From JANQFM01 sp035471925 (GTDB lineage: Bacteria > Acidobacteriota > UBA6911 > RPQK01 > DATIPO01): a DNA stretch of 64,000 bases. Shown here in pieces: positions 48,189 through 56,725 of this stretch (position 1 is its first letter; every line of letters starts with the position of its first letter). The notes under the pieces were generated by a model, which did not search any database, was not told the DNA's origin, and saw only the letters and a program-made list of their open reading frames with translations. The position numbers were made by a program, and so were the translations under genes. The stretch spans positions 1 through 64,000 of the forward strand of contig DATIPO010000005.1 of assembly GCA_035471925.1 (NCBI GenBank). Reading direction: 5' to 3'.

Positions 48189-48374
48189 TCAGCAATGCAG
48201 GCAGCGGATTTCGTCGAAAATGTCCGACTCCAGGTCGCTTTCCTCGCGAGCGAAGTCGATCAGGCAGCGCAAGGCCTTCGATTCGTCAGGAAGGCCGTGT
48301 TCCTCGGCCATCTCCTCGAGCCATTCGTATTGGTCTTCTTTCAGTTCCAGCGTGTATTCGATGTTCTCGCTCAT
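48189..48374 (-). CDS. Small conserved protein with C-terminal CxxC
   Basis: A 61-residue protein preceded by a strong Shine-Dalgarno (AAAGGAGAAG). It reads IEYTLELKEDQYEWLEEMAE, then DESKALRCLIDFAREESD and ends EIRCLHC. The fold looks like a ribbon-helix-helix-type or small helical protein; the terminal CLHC pair and one more Cys could bind metal or form a redox pair. I recognise it as the kind of short hypothetical that recurs across bacteria, with no function assigned. It ends 7 bp before the cytochrome c start, so it is the first gene of that operon. Confidence 0.75.
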   Translation of the reverse strand: MSENIEYTLELKEDQYEWLEEMAEEHGLPDESKALRCLIDFAREESDLESDIFDEIRCLHC

Positions 48375-48525
48375 GCTTCTCCTTTGGCCTCAAACGGACA
48401 CATTCTAACATTGCTGAAAGAGACGCTGAGGAGACCGAAGTGGAGCCCGCGGGGAGAGGCTCCTCAAGCTGACGAGGAAGGCAGGCTGAGTGCGGGAAAC
48501 CGGCTTCTGAACAGAGCAGGAAGGA

Positions 48526-48552
48526 CCCCTCCCCGCCGGGCGCGGGGAGGGG
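48526..48552 (-). terminator. Strong GC hairpin after the Cys-rich secreted gene
   Basis: CCCCTCCCCGC (48526-48536) pairs perfectly over 11 bp with GCGGGGAGGGG (48542-48552) around a 5-nt loop. It lies 22 bp past the stop at 48575. No long U tract follows, so it may stabilise or pause rather than terminate alone. Confidence 0.5.
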
Positions 48553-48574
48553 ATGGGCGCTGAGACCGACGGGC

Positions 48575-48940
48575 TTAGAAGCCCCCGCCGAAGCCGCCCT
48601 CGCAACCCAGGCACTGATAGGTGACGGTTGCCGAGTACTCCCAAGGCCCCGGTTCCAGGTTGCTGCAGGGATCGATGTTGCTGAAGGACACGTTGCAGGT
48701 GCCGATTCCGCACAGTTGATCCACTTGGTGATGGAAATCCATCTCAGCCCACGGACAGTCCACCGTAGAGGTTCCAGTCACGACCTTGGTCCTGGGTCCC
48801 AACTCGAAGGGATCGCAAACGGGATCGCCTTGGGCGCACGGAAAGGCGCCGATGTCGTCTGACTGCATCAGCACCAGTCCCCCGACCATGGCGCAGAGAG
48901 TCAGGATTGCCAGGAATCCATGTTTGAAGATTGCTTGCAT
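48575..48940 (-). CDS. Small secreted Cys-rich hypothetical protein
   Basis: A 121-residue protein. The ATG ending at 48940 follows AAGGAGAAGAAGC and starts a signal-type segment (KHGFLAILTLCAMVGGLVLM). The mature part has about eight cysteines (FPCAQGDPVCDPFEL, TVDCPWAEM, QLCGIGTCNVSF, DPCSNLE, YQCLGCEGGFGGG), which suggests disulfides in the periplasm or outside. No family is recognised. It stands alone, ending in a strong hairpin, with a 397-bp gene-free stretch upstream. Confidence 0.65.
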   Translation of the reverse strand: MQAIFKHGFLAILTLCAMVGGLVLMQSDDIGAFPCAQGDPVCDPFELGPRTKVVTGTSTVDCPWAEMDFHHQVDQLCGIGTCNVSFSNIDPCSNLEPGPWEYSATVTYQCLGCEGGFGGGF

Positions 48941-49337
48941 TGTGCTTCTTCTCCTTTCGAAGGTTAGTGATTTGCTTCCCATCCATGGTGATGCAGCCTG
49001 AAAGAGGAGTCCTCGCCACGGAGGTGGAACCAAGGGCGATGGCAGAAGCTGTACAGGCGGTCCCAAATGCCGTGCAAAGTGTTGATAATAAACAGTTTCA
49101 AGGTTGCCTTGGGCGTTGCGGAAAAGACAGGTCCTTCTTCTTCCGACCTTCGTCCGTAAAGGCTATTGGGCGGGGTGAAAAGAACTCTGAAGGCGAGACC
49201 TGCGCCGGACTTGCCGAGGGGGTGGACATTGGACCGCCGCATGATGTGGGTGACGGGATGCGGTGGAGGTGCATGGCCGGCAGGCTGCCCATGGTGAAGC
49301 CCAGCCTGCACGTCTGTCGCGACTCCTTCTTGAAGCT
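48941..49337. other. Gene-free region upstream of the Cys-rich gene
   Basis: Short frames on both strands here lack start signals and recognisable domains. The stretch presumably carries the promoter of the minus-strand Cys-rich gene; no RNA gene or repeat was identified. Confidence 0.4.
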
Positions 49338-50453
49338 TCAGACGACCAAGGATGCTTGCTCTACACGGCTGAAGGAGAGCAGCGGCGGACTGTCGCTCTG
49401 CTGGGCTTTCTGGAAGCTGTCTCGATCGTTCAGTCCGCGCCAGTTTTCGGCGATGAGGACTTGGGCCACGGCGCCGCCCAGCGATTCTCCGGGCCCCAGC
49501 AGGACGAAGTGGTCAGGATTGTATTCGCGGGCCGCCACCCGCACGGCCGTTGTGAAGTCGAAGGGACGCAGCACTTGCTCGATCAGGGTGTAGTGCGAGA
49601 CGGCCTCCTGCAAGGTTTGCATGGGCTTCCACTGCGTGCCGCCTCCGTCGATGGCCGGGGCTCGCGGCTGATTCCACTGCAAATCGTCCAGCTCCTCCAG
49701 GGCGTAACGGGAAGCCGGCTGCATGAGCGGGGTGTGGAAAGCGCTATGGCGGGCCAGACGGAAAGGGAAGTCGCGTCCGCCTTGGGTGACCGTCGGCAGC
49801 CGTTCTTCAAGAGCCTTCAGGCCCGACTCGGTGCCTCCCAGGACGGCGTATCCGCCCAAGTGGATGGAGAGTCCGGCCCAAGTGGAGTCGAGCGAAATGG
49901 GGTCGTCGAGAGCGGAGGCGAGGGGTGGCGAGGGCTTCCCCACGTCTCCAATGTCACAGACCGAACAAACCAAATCGATGAGCTCCTCCAGACGTCCGGG
50001 CTGAGGACGCCAGTCCTCTTCCACGAGCGGATAGAGGATCTGGCCGCCCCGCTGACGGCCCCGCTGGTGCAGCCCCATGCCGTCCACCAGCCGGAAGGCC
50101 TCAGCGAAACTCAGCATTCCCGAGAGGTAGAGGGCGCTGTACCAGCCCATGGAGTTGCCCAGCACGGCCACCACCTCGTGCTGAGGACCGATCAAAGCGG
50201 CATCGGCGGCGCTGCAAGCAAAGATCAGCGCCGAAGCATTCTCTCCCGCCAGATGCCGGCTGGGCTGGAACGTGCCGGCTTGGTCCAGTTGGCTGACCGA
50301 GACCTCGCCCTTGTCGCGGCGCAGGGCGTCGGCTTGCTCGGCCAAGTCGAGGCGCTCTTGGCAGCGCGGGTGATCGCTGAAACGGCCGAGGTAGCCCAAC
50401 TCGCTGCGGGTGTAGCTGCCGCGTCCGGGAGCCACCAGGACGATCCTAGCCAT
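49338..50453 (-). CDS. FabD-like acyl-carrier-protein acyltransferase
   Basis: A 371-residue protein: it begins MARIVLVAPGRGSYTRSELG, has the serine elbow AVLGNSMGWYSALYLSG (GxSxG), and the partner histidine in RLARHSAFHTPLM, as in malonyl-CoA:ACP transacylases. An unusual insert around residues 20-60 and an extended middle part make it longer than FabD (about 310). The canonical GQG near the N-terminus is replaced by GRG. It starts 8 bp inside the end of the E1 gene, so they are coupled. The substrate may be an acyl-CoA made by that E1 rather than malonyl-CoA; this is inference. Confidence 0.72.
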   Translation of the reverse strand: MARIVLVAPGRGSYTRSELGYLGRFSDHPRCQERLDLAEQADALRRDKGEVSVSQLDQAGTFQPSRHLAGENASALIFACSAADAALIGPQHEVVAVLGNSMGWYSALYLSGMLSFAEAFRLVDGMGLHQRGRQRGGQILYPLVEEDWRPQPGRLEELIDLVCSVCDIGDVGKPSPPLASALDDPISLDSTWAGLSIHLGGYAVLGGTESGLKALEERLPTVTQGGRDFPFRLARHSAFHTPLMQPASRYALEELDDLQWNQPRAPAIDGGGTQWKPMQTLQEAVSHYTLIEQVLRPFDFTTAVRVAAREYNPDHFVLLGPGESLGGAVAQVLIAENWRGLNDRDSFQKAQQSDSPPLLSFSRVEQASLVV

Positions 50454-52677
50454 GCAGGACCTCCCATCGGCGGCGGACAGCCTCGGCAATGCCCCGGCGT
50501 GAGGGCAAGACGTGTTCCCAGGCGGTCCCCAGCGGAATGTAGGTGTCTTGGCCGCAGATGCGTGTCAGATGAGGCATGGAGTCTTGAAGTTCCTCGGCCA
50601 GCAGGGCGGCGATCTCCTCCGACAACCCTCCCGTGCGGCGGGACTCGTCGACGAGGATGACGGACTGGCGTCCCCGAGCCGCTTCGACGATGGCCTCACG
50701 GTTGAGGGGAGTAAGGAAGTGCAGTTCCAGGATGGCGCAGTCGATGCCCTCCTCTTGCAGGTCGTGCTGGGCTTGCAGGCTCAAATAGCAGCCGTTGGCG
50801 TAGCCGATGATCAGGATCTCGGCCTCCCCCGGACCATGGTGCGAAACGTGGCCGAAGTCCAGAGTTTCCTCAGGCGGCGGATAAGGGAAGAGCCAGTCGC
50901 CCTCCCCCACCAGATCCTTGGTCATGTAAAGGGCGATGGGCTCCAGGAAGAGCACCACGGCACCGCATTGGCGCGCCAGCGAGACGGCCGTGCGCATGGC
51001 GCGGACGGCGTCCGGTCCGCGGCTGGCGGTGAGGAGGATGATGCCGGGAATCTCGCGCAGCGAGGCGAAGCCGTTGTCGTTGTGGAAGTGCCCTCCGAAT
51101 CCCTTCTGGTAGGCGAAGGAGGCGATGCGCACCACCATGGGGTTGCGGAATTGTCCTTGTGAGAAGAATTGCAGCGAGCAAGCTTCTCCCCGCAGTTGAT
51201 CGATGGCGTTGTAGAGGTAGGCCAGGTATTGGATTTCGGCGATGGGAAGGAGCCCCAATTGCCCGGCGCCTATGGCGAGTCCCAGAATGGCCTGCTCGTC
51301 CAGCAGGGTATTGAAGACGCGCCCCACGCCGAAAGCCTCGTAGAGGTCGGCGGTGACGTTGTAGACGCCTCCTTTGCGGGCTACGTCCTCGCCGAAGACG
51401 GTGATGCGCCGGTCGCTGAGCATCAGGTCCTGCAAGCCCCAGTTGATGAGCTGGGCCATATGGCGGGGCCTGGACTTCTCGGGGACAGACTTGCGGAAGT
51501 GCTGCCGGCGGGCCTTGTCACTGGCCCTGACGGGGCTGGGCATCTGGCGGGGGACCTCGGGCAGAAGCGAGGACATCACTGAAGCGGCGCTGTCGTGGCG
51601 GGGACGCTGGGCGGCCTCCCGTCCCGCCGCCCGCACTTGCTCGGCGATGGTGTCGTAAAGCTTGAGGACCTCCTCGGGCGAGAGAATGCCGCGCTCGATG
51701 AGTCCCAAGGCGGTTTGAATGAGCGGATCGAGCGCCTCCTGGGCTTCGATTTCTTCGCGTTTTTTGTAGGACAGCTCGATGTCGGTTCCCGCGTGTCCCA
51801 GCAGCCGCACGGTGCGCAGGTGCAGGAAGACGGGGCGGCGCGTCCGGCGGCAGTAGTCCACGGCCTGCTGGATCTCGCGGTAGCCCGCAAAGATGTCGAG
51901 GGCGTCGACTTTGAAATAAGGGAGTCCGGTGCGGTGGCGAAAGCTCTTGTCCACCCACTCTCCAGGAGTGCGAACCGAAATCCCGATGCCGTTGTCTTCG
52001 CAAACCAGAAGGAGCGGGACGGGCAGGCGTTGATAGTCAGCCCAAGCGGCGGCGTTGAGGGCGCCTTGGGCGGCGGAGTGGTTGACTGAGGCGTCGCCGA
52101 AAGTGCAGACGGCGATAGCATCGCGGGGAATGCCGCCTGCGTCGAGAAGATCGAGGCGGCGTCGGCGGTCCATGAAGAAGGCGTATCCCACCGACTTGGG
52201 CAGGTGCGAGGCAATGGTGCTGGTCTGGGGCGGGATGTTCAGTTCCAGGCTGCCCCACACTTTGTGGCGTCCCCCCGAGATGGGGTCTTGGCTGGAGGCG
52301 CAGAGTCCCAGGCAGGTATCGAAGATGGGGGTCTGGCCGGCTACTTGGCGGGCCCGGGCCAAGTAGAATCCGCCGCTGCGGTAGTGCAGGAAGGCGGTAT
52401 CGGTGGGCCGAGTGATCTGACCCAGCATGGCATTGCCCTCGTGTCCGGCTGAACCGATGGTATAGAAGCTCTTGCCCTCGGCTTTGAGTTCACGGGCCAC
52501 GTAGTCGAGCCAGCGGCTGGTGATCTGGCATTCCAGAAGCTCCACCGCCGCCGCCACGGTCAGGCGGGTGTCGCGAACCAGGACATCCTCAGGCCGCAGC
52601 GATGCCCTCTCGAAGGGGGCTTGGCTGACCCGGGTGCGGAAGTTCTGATCTACGATTTGGACGCGGTTGACCGACAT
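50446..52677 (-). CDS. 2-oxoacid dehydrogenase E1, alpha/beta fusion
   Basis: A 743-residue TPP enzyme joining E1-alpha and E1-beta. The alpha half shows SAGHEGNAMLGQITRPTDTA, the TPP/Mg segment CTFGDASVNHSAAQGALNAA with LLLVCEDNGIGIS, and RTVRLLGHAGTDIELSYK. A linker near residues 365-395 leads to the beta half: VFGEDVARKGGVYNVTADLY, FNTLLDEQAILGLAIGAGQL, FSQGQFRNPMVVRIASFAYQ and LVDESRRTGGLSEEIAALLA. It resembles branched-chain 2-oxoacid dehydrogenase E1. E2 and E3 genes are not nearby. It follows the AsmA-like gene by 10 bp and overlaps the acyltransferase gene. The GDG of the TPP motif is GDA here. Confidence 0.83.
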   Translation of the reverse strand: MSVNRVQIVDQNFRTRVSQAPFERASLRPEDVLVRDTRLTVAAAVELLECQITSRWLDYVARELKAEGKSFYTIGSAGHEGNAMLGQITRPTDTAFLHYRSGGFYLARARQVAGQTPIFDTCLGLCASSQDPISGGRHKVWGSLELNIPPQTSTIASHLPKSVGYAFFMDRRRRLDLLDAGGIPRDAIAVCTFGDASVNHSAAQGALNAAAWADYQRLPVPLLLVCEDNGIGISVRTPGEWVDKSFRHRTGLPYFKVDALDIFAGYREIQQAVDYCRRTRRPVFLHLRTVRLLGHAGTDIELSYKKREEIEAQEALDPLIQTALGLIERGILSPEEVLKLYDTIAEQVRAAGREAAQRPRHDSAASVMSSLLPEVPRQMPSPVRASDKARRQHFRKSVPEKSRPRHMAQLINWGLQDLMLSDRRITVFGEDVARKGGVYNVTADLYEAFGVGRVFNTLLDEQAILGLAIGAGQLGLLPIAEIQYLAYLYNAIDQLRGEACSLQFFSQGQFRNPMVVRIASFAYQKGFGGHFHNDNGFASLREIPGIILLTASRGPDAVRAMRTAVSLARQCGAVVLFLEPIALYMTKDLVGEGDWLFPYPPPEETLDFGHVSHHGPGEAEILIIGYANGCYLSLQAQHDLQEEGIDCAILELHFLTPLNREAIVEAARGRQSVILVDESRRTGGLSEEIAALLAEELQDSMPHLTRICGQDTYIPLGTAWEHVLPSRRGIAEAVRRRWEVLHG

Positions 52678-52687
52678 TGAATGAGGG

Positions 52688-53365
52688 TCACTTCTTGAGC
52701 AGGTTCCTGATCTGGTCGACCACGCCCTCGGGGTTGTTGAGGGCCTCCTGCTGGGCTCTTTGGGCTATTCGATTGAGGATTTGCTGCATCAACTGGCTCT
52801 GGCTCACACCTTCGCCGTCCGGGCCTCCCCCCACGTTGTCGAGTTCGACTTGGGGGATTTCGATTTTCAGGTCCTTGGCCAGAGGGGGCATGTTGATGGT
52901 GGCCGTGATCCTTTCCACCAGCACTTTTTCGATCACGAAACGCTTGCCGCTCCCGCCGGCGCTGCTGTCGTCCTGGGAACGATTCTTGCGCAGGTTTTCC
53001 TGGATGGTCTGGACATTGGTGCGGCCCCGCGCTCCTTCCAGCCAGATTTCGATGTCGCTGAGATAGAGGCGGGGAGCCACGATCTTGTCGTCCATCAAGG
53101 TGCCCAGCGAGACGTTCAGCTCAAGATTGCCGACGCGGGCCACATGGGGCGATTGGAAGCCTTCGGGATTGTCGATCTCAAGTCCCGACAGACTGAACCC
53201 CCCGCTCAGGATGCCGACGTCCACGGAGCCGGCATGCACGCCGACGCCCAGCGCCTTGCTTCCCTGGTTTTCGATGGCCGAGGCGGCGATGGAATCAATG
53301 AAAAAGCCCACGGCCAGAAAGGCCAGCAAGAGGACCGCGGCGACGATGATGATGACTTTCTTCAT
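52688..53365 (-). CDS. AsmA-like membrane-anchored protein
   Basis: A 225-residue protein with an N-terminal membrane segment (KKVIIIVAAVLLLAFLAVGF) followed by beta-rich repeats (GSVDVGILSGGFSLSGLEID, VGNLELNVSLGTLMDDKIVA, LKIEIPQVELDNVGGG) like the AsmA/DUF748 group that works at the inner-membrane/periplasm boundary in lipid or outer-membrane homeostasis. The C-terminus is helical (QSQLMQQILNRIAQRAQQEA). AGGGAAAAGAC precedes the ATG. It is the first gene of the run with E1 and acyltransferase. Family assignment is moderate. Confidence 0.6.
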   Translation of the reverse strand: MKKVIIIVAAVLLLAFLAVGFFIDSIAASAIENQGSKALGVGVHAGSVDVGILSGGFSLSGLEIDNPEGFQSPHVARVGNLELNVSLGTLMDDKIVAPRLYLSDIEIWLEGARGRTNVQTIQENLRKNRSQDDSSAGGSGKRFVIEKVLVERITATINMPPLAKDLKIEIPQVELDNVGGGPDGEGVSQSQLMQQILNRIAQRAQQEALNNPEGVVDQIRNLLKK

Positions 53366-53491
53366 GTCTTTTCCCTGGTAGTGGAGGGTGCCATTCCAGC
53401 GCGCCCAGAATAGCAGATTCGACTCCCGGCAGCGATTAGCCCGAAAAAGAGGGCTTGTAGTAGACTCATACGTTGGAAAGAGACAGGATCA

Positions 53492-53965
53492 ATGGCGGTT
53501 TCAGCACACAAATTCCGAGCGGTGATGAGGAATTACGCCACTGGCGTCACGGTGGTGACCACCCGCGACCCCGAGGGATCTCCGTATGGAGCGACGGTCA
53601 ACGCCTTCACCTCCCTCTCGATCGATCCGCTGCTGGTCTTGGTGTGTCTGGACCGCAATCTGAGCGGGTTGAACCTGTTCCAGCAGTTCGGACGCATGGG
53701 CATCAATATTCTGGCGGAAGGCCAGGAAGAAGCCTCGGTTTTCTTTTCTCAACCCAACACCAACCGAGCCCGGTTCGACTACGTCCAAGGAAATGGCGGA
53801 CTCCCCTTGCTGGCCGACTGTCTGGCGCGGCTGGAATGCGATATCGTCGAGAGTTATCCGGGCGGAGATCATGAGATTCTCGTGGGACGCGTGACCGGTG
53901 CCGTCCTGTGCAGTGACCGCAAGCCTCTGGTGTACTATGCTGGCGGTTACGCCAGAATCGAGTGA
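53492..53965 (+). CDS. Flavin reductase-domain protein
   Basis: A 157-residue protein of the FMN-binding split-barrel flavin reductase family: KFRAVMRNYATGVTVVTTRD, SPYGATVNAFTSLSIDPLLV, LVCLDRNLSGLNLFQQFGRM, FGINILAE-like GINILAEGQEE and DHEILVGRVTGAVLCSDRKP followed by LVYYAGGYARIE. It reduces FMN/FAD with NAD(P)H, or serves as the reductase component of a two-component monooxygenase. No monooxygenase adjoins. A Shine-Dalgarno (GGAAAGAGACAGGA) precedes the ATG. Confidence 0.88.
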   Translation: MAVSAHKFRAVMRNYATGVTVVTTRDPEGSPYGATVNAFTSLSIDPLLVLVCLDRNLSGLNLFQQFGRMGINILAEGQEEASVFFSQPNTNRARFDYVQGNGGLPLLADCLARLECDIVESYPGGDHEILVGRVTGAVLCSDRKPLVYYAGGYARIE

Positions 53966-54031
53966 AGCGGGGAATTCGCTGAAACTTTCCCCAGCAGGCG
54001 TCGTACACGAGGAGACGAGTCCGGGGCGCAA

Positions 54032-56722
54032 ATGGCCATGTCACTAGAGATCGGGAGCGAAGTCGGACCCTATAAGATCCTCGACACCGTCGGTGCCGGA
54101 GGCATGGGTGAAGTCTACCGCGCCCGCGACACCAGGCTGCACCGCGACGTGGCCATCAAGGTCCTGCCCCAGCGCCACGTCGACAACGAAGAGGCCAAGG
54201 CCCGCTTCGAGCGCGAGGCCCGTGCCGTGGCGGCTCTATCTCATCCCAACATCGTTTCCATCTTCGATTTCGGATTCATCGGCGAGTCGCCCTACGCGGT
54301 CAGCGAACTGCTGGAAGGCGAGAGCCTGCGCAGCCGGCTGAGTTCAGGGCGGCTGTCCTGGCAGCAAGCGGCTGAAGTGGGCGTAGCGCTGGCCGAAGGA
54401 CTTGCGGCGGCCCATTCCAAAGGCATCATCCACCGTGACCTGAAGCCCGAAAACATCTTCCTGACCGAGGACGACCGCGTCAAAATCCTCGATTTCGGAC
54501 TGGCCAGCGTGGAAGGCGTCCAGCAGTTCGGACCCCATTCCTCGGCTCCTACGGCCATCACCAAGACCGAGCCGGGAACCGTCCTGGGGACGGTGGGGTA
54601 CATGTCGCCCGAGCAAGTACGGGGGATGCCCACCGACGAGCGCTCCGACATCTTCTCGCTGGGCGCCATCCTCTTTGAGATGATCACAGGCCAGAGAGCC
54701 TTTCAGGGCGACACCTCCAGCGACATCATGGCCGCCATCCTTCGGGATGAAGCCGGCAGCGCGGCCGATTCGGGCGTCTCCATCCCCCTGCAATTGGAGA
54801 CGGCCGTGCGTGAGTGCCTCAAGAAGAATCCTGATCAGCGTCCTCAGTCAGCCCGCGAAGTCCGGGCAGAACTGAAGGCGGCGCTGGGAGCCGCCGAAAC
54901 GGCTGCCTTTACGCCCATGCCGACGGCGGACTCTTCAGCATCGTCCAGTCAGGCGGCGGACTCCAGGTTCTCCTCCGCCAGAGTGGTGCTCTTCGGTTTG
55001 GCCGCGGTGGCCCTGCTGGCGGTCCTGGGGCTGATCTATCTCAACACCAGCGGGGCTCCCGATCCCACCGCGCCGGTGCGTTCCTTGGCCATTTTGCCAT
55101 TCCACTTCGAGGAGCTTCCCGGAGAGGAGGCGACGGCGGACGCCTCTCACCAGCTCGAGTACCTGAGCAAGGAAGTGGTGGAGTCTCTCATCAACCGCCT
55201 CTCCGATGTAGAGGAACTTCAAGTGATGGCTTGGAGCACGGTGCAGGAATACGAGGGGGAAGCTGACGACCCCTTGGCAGCCGGACGCGAGCTGGGAGTC
55301 GATGCGGTGTTGACGGGACGGGTTTCCAAAGGCGAGGATACGATCACCGTTCAAGCCACGCTGCTGGATACCCGACACGGATTCCAGATCTGGGGTGACC
55401 GCTTCCAGGAACCCTTTGCCGAGTCGGACGACTTTCAGGAACAGGTAGCTCTTAAGGTGGTCGAGCGCCTGGGCTATAGCCTCCCGGCCTCCGGCGACAC
55501 CCTGGAGACGGCTTTCCGCCCCGATCCCGAGGCCTACTCGTTTTATCTTGAAGCACGCCATAAGCAGGGCGAAAAGCGTATGGCTGAGCGCGACGCCGTC
55601 GAAATCGAGGAGCAGCTCGAAGCCTACCAAAAGGCCTTGGACATCGACTCCGACTTCCTCAAGGCTCAGCAAGGGCTGGCCGAACTGCTCTCCAAAGCCG
55701 GCGCGGCGGGGCATCTGGACCCCGAAGTGGCCATGCCCATGGCCAAAGAAGCCGCCAGCCGGCTGATCGAGCTGGAACGGGGCAGCGTCGAGACCCACAA
55801 CGTGCTGGCCACCGTCTATTCGCGCTTCGAACGCGACTGGGACAAGGTCGAGGAGGAGCTTTCCACGGCTCTGGAAATGAATCCACGCTCGGCCGAGACC
55901 CTTCAGCATTACGCCATGGACTACATGGTCCCGACGGGTCAGCTCGAAGAGGCTGAGGCGGCACTCCAGAAAGCCCTGAAGCTGACGCCCAAGTCAGCGC
56001 CTCTGCTGCTTGACCTGGGACGCGTCCACTACTATCAGCGGCGCTACGATTCGGCCTTGGAGTCCTTCCGCCAAGCCAACAATCAGGGACTGCCTGACCT
56101 TTCGGCCGAGCAGTACGCGGCTCTCAGCCTGATCGCTTCAGGACGCCCCGAGCGGGCCGTCCGCATGCTTGAAAAGCAGCTTGAGGGCAGTGGGCCTGAG
56201 GCCGAGGCCTTCAACCCCGCCCGAAGCCAGGCCTTGGCCGTGCTGGGTCTGGCATACGGCCGCTCAGGACGCACCCAGCAGGCCGAGAGGGTGCTGACTT
56301 CCCTGCGCAGCCAAAGGACGCATATGCGCCGCATGTTTGTGGCGCCGGGAGGCCGCAGCCGCCGTCCCCAGCCGCCCGATCAGGATCGCGAACGGGACTC
56401 AGCGATGGTCCGGCCGCCGCGTCCGTCCGCCCCCGTAGCGCCTCCTCCTCCCGGCCAAACCTCGGGAATCGGTGTCGCGGGCGTGCAGGCGGGCAATCCC
56501 TTCCCCGGCCTCGCCATCGGGGAGTGGGGCTCCAGGCCTTACTGGATGGCGCTCGTCCACCTGGGCATGGGCCAGGATGAGGAGGCCATGCAGCTTCTGG
56601 CCCGCGCTGTGCGGGCCCGGGCGTCCGAGGCCGTTTATCTCAACGTCGACCCCATCCTCGACCCCCTGCACCGCCGACGGGATTTCCAGCAACTCATCGA
56701 AGAACTGCGCCTGGACGACTGA
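54032..56722 (+). CDS. Membrane Ser/Thr protein kinase with TPR domain
   Basis: An 896-residue PknB-like kinase. The kinase domain (about residues 10-285) has VGAGGMGEVYRA, the Lys in VAIKVLPQRHV, IIHRDLKPENIFL, ILDFGLASVEG and GTVGYMSPEQVRG. A Ser/Ala-rich linker leads to one membrane segment near 318-340 (VVLFGLAAVALLAVLGLIYL). Outside lies a beta domain resembling the adenylate-cyclase-associated TolB-like fold (SLAILPFHFEELPGEE, VDAVLTGRVSKGEDTITVQA), then several TPRs (from about 520, e.g. VEEELSTALEMNPRSAETLQ). This layout is common in Acidobacteriota. The next gene starts 3 bp later. Confidence 0.92.
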   Translation: MAMSLEIGSEVGPYKILDTVGAGGMGEVYRARDTRLHRDVAIKVLPQRHVDNEEAKARFEREARAVAALSHPNIVSIFDFGFIGESPYAVSELLEGESLRSRLSSGRLSWQQAAEVGVALAEGLAAAHSKGIIHRDLKPENIFLTEDDRVKILDFGLASVEGVQQFGPHSSAPTAITKTEPGTVLGTVGYMSPEQVRGMPTDERSDIFSLGAILFEMITGQRAFQGDTSSDIMAAILRDEAGSAADSGVSIPLQLETAVRECLKKNPDQRPQSAREVRAELKAALGAAETAAFTPMPTADSSASSSQAADSRFSSARVVLFGLAAVALLAVLGLIYLNTSGAPDPTAPVRSLAILPFHFEELPGEEATADASHQLEYLSKEVVESLINRLSDVEELQVMAWSTVQEYEGEADDPLAAGRELGVDAVLTGRVSKGEDTITVQATLLDTRHGFQIWGDRFQEPFAESDDFQEQVALKVVERLGYSLPASGDTLETAFRPDPEAYSFYLEARHKQGEKRMAERDAVEIEEQLEAYQKALDIDSDFLKAQQGLAELLSKAGAAGHLDPEVAMPMAKEAASRLIELERGSVETHNVLATVYSRFERDWDKVEEELSTALEMNPRSAETLQHYAMDYMVPTGQLEEAEAALQKALKLTPKSAPLLLDLGRVHYYQRRYDSALESFRQANNQGLPDLSAEQYAALSLIASGRPERAVRMLEKQLEGSGPEAEAFNPARSQALAVLGLAYGRSGRTQQAERVLTSLRSQRTHMRRMFVAPGGRSRRPQPPDQDRERDSAMVRPPRPSAPVAPPPPGQTSGIGVAGVQAGNPFPGLAIGEWGSRPYWMALVHLGMGQDEEAMQLLARAVRARASEAVYLNVDPILDPLHRRRDFQQLIEELRLDD

Positions 56723-56725
56723 TCC

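Noticed and set aside
49263..50660. 465-residue plus-strand frame
   Set aside because: Antisense to the FabD-like gene, which has clear catalytic motifs; this frame has none.
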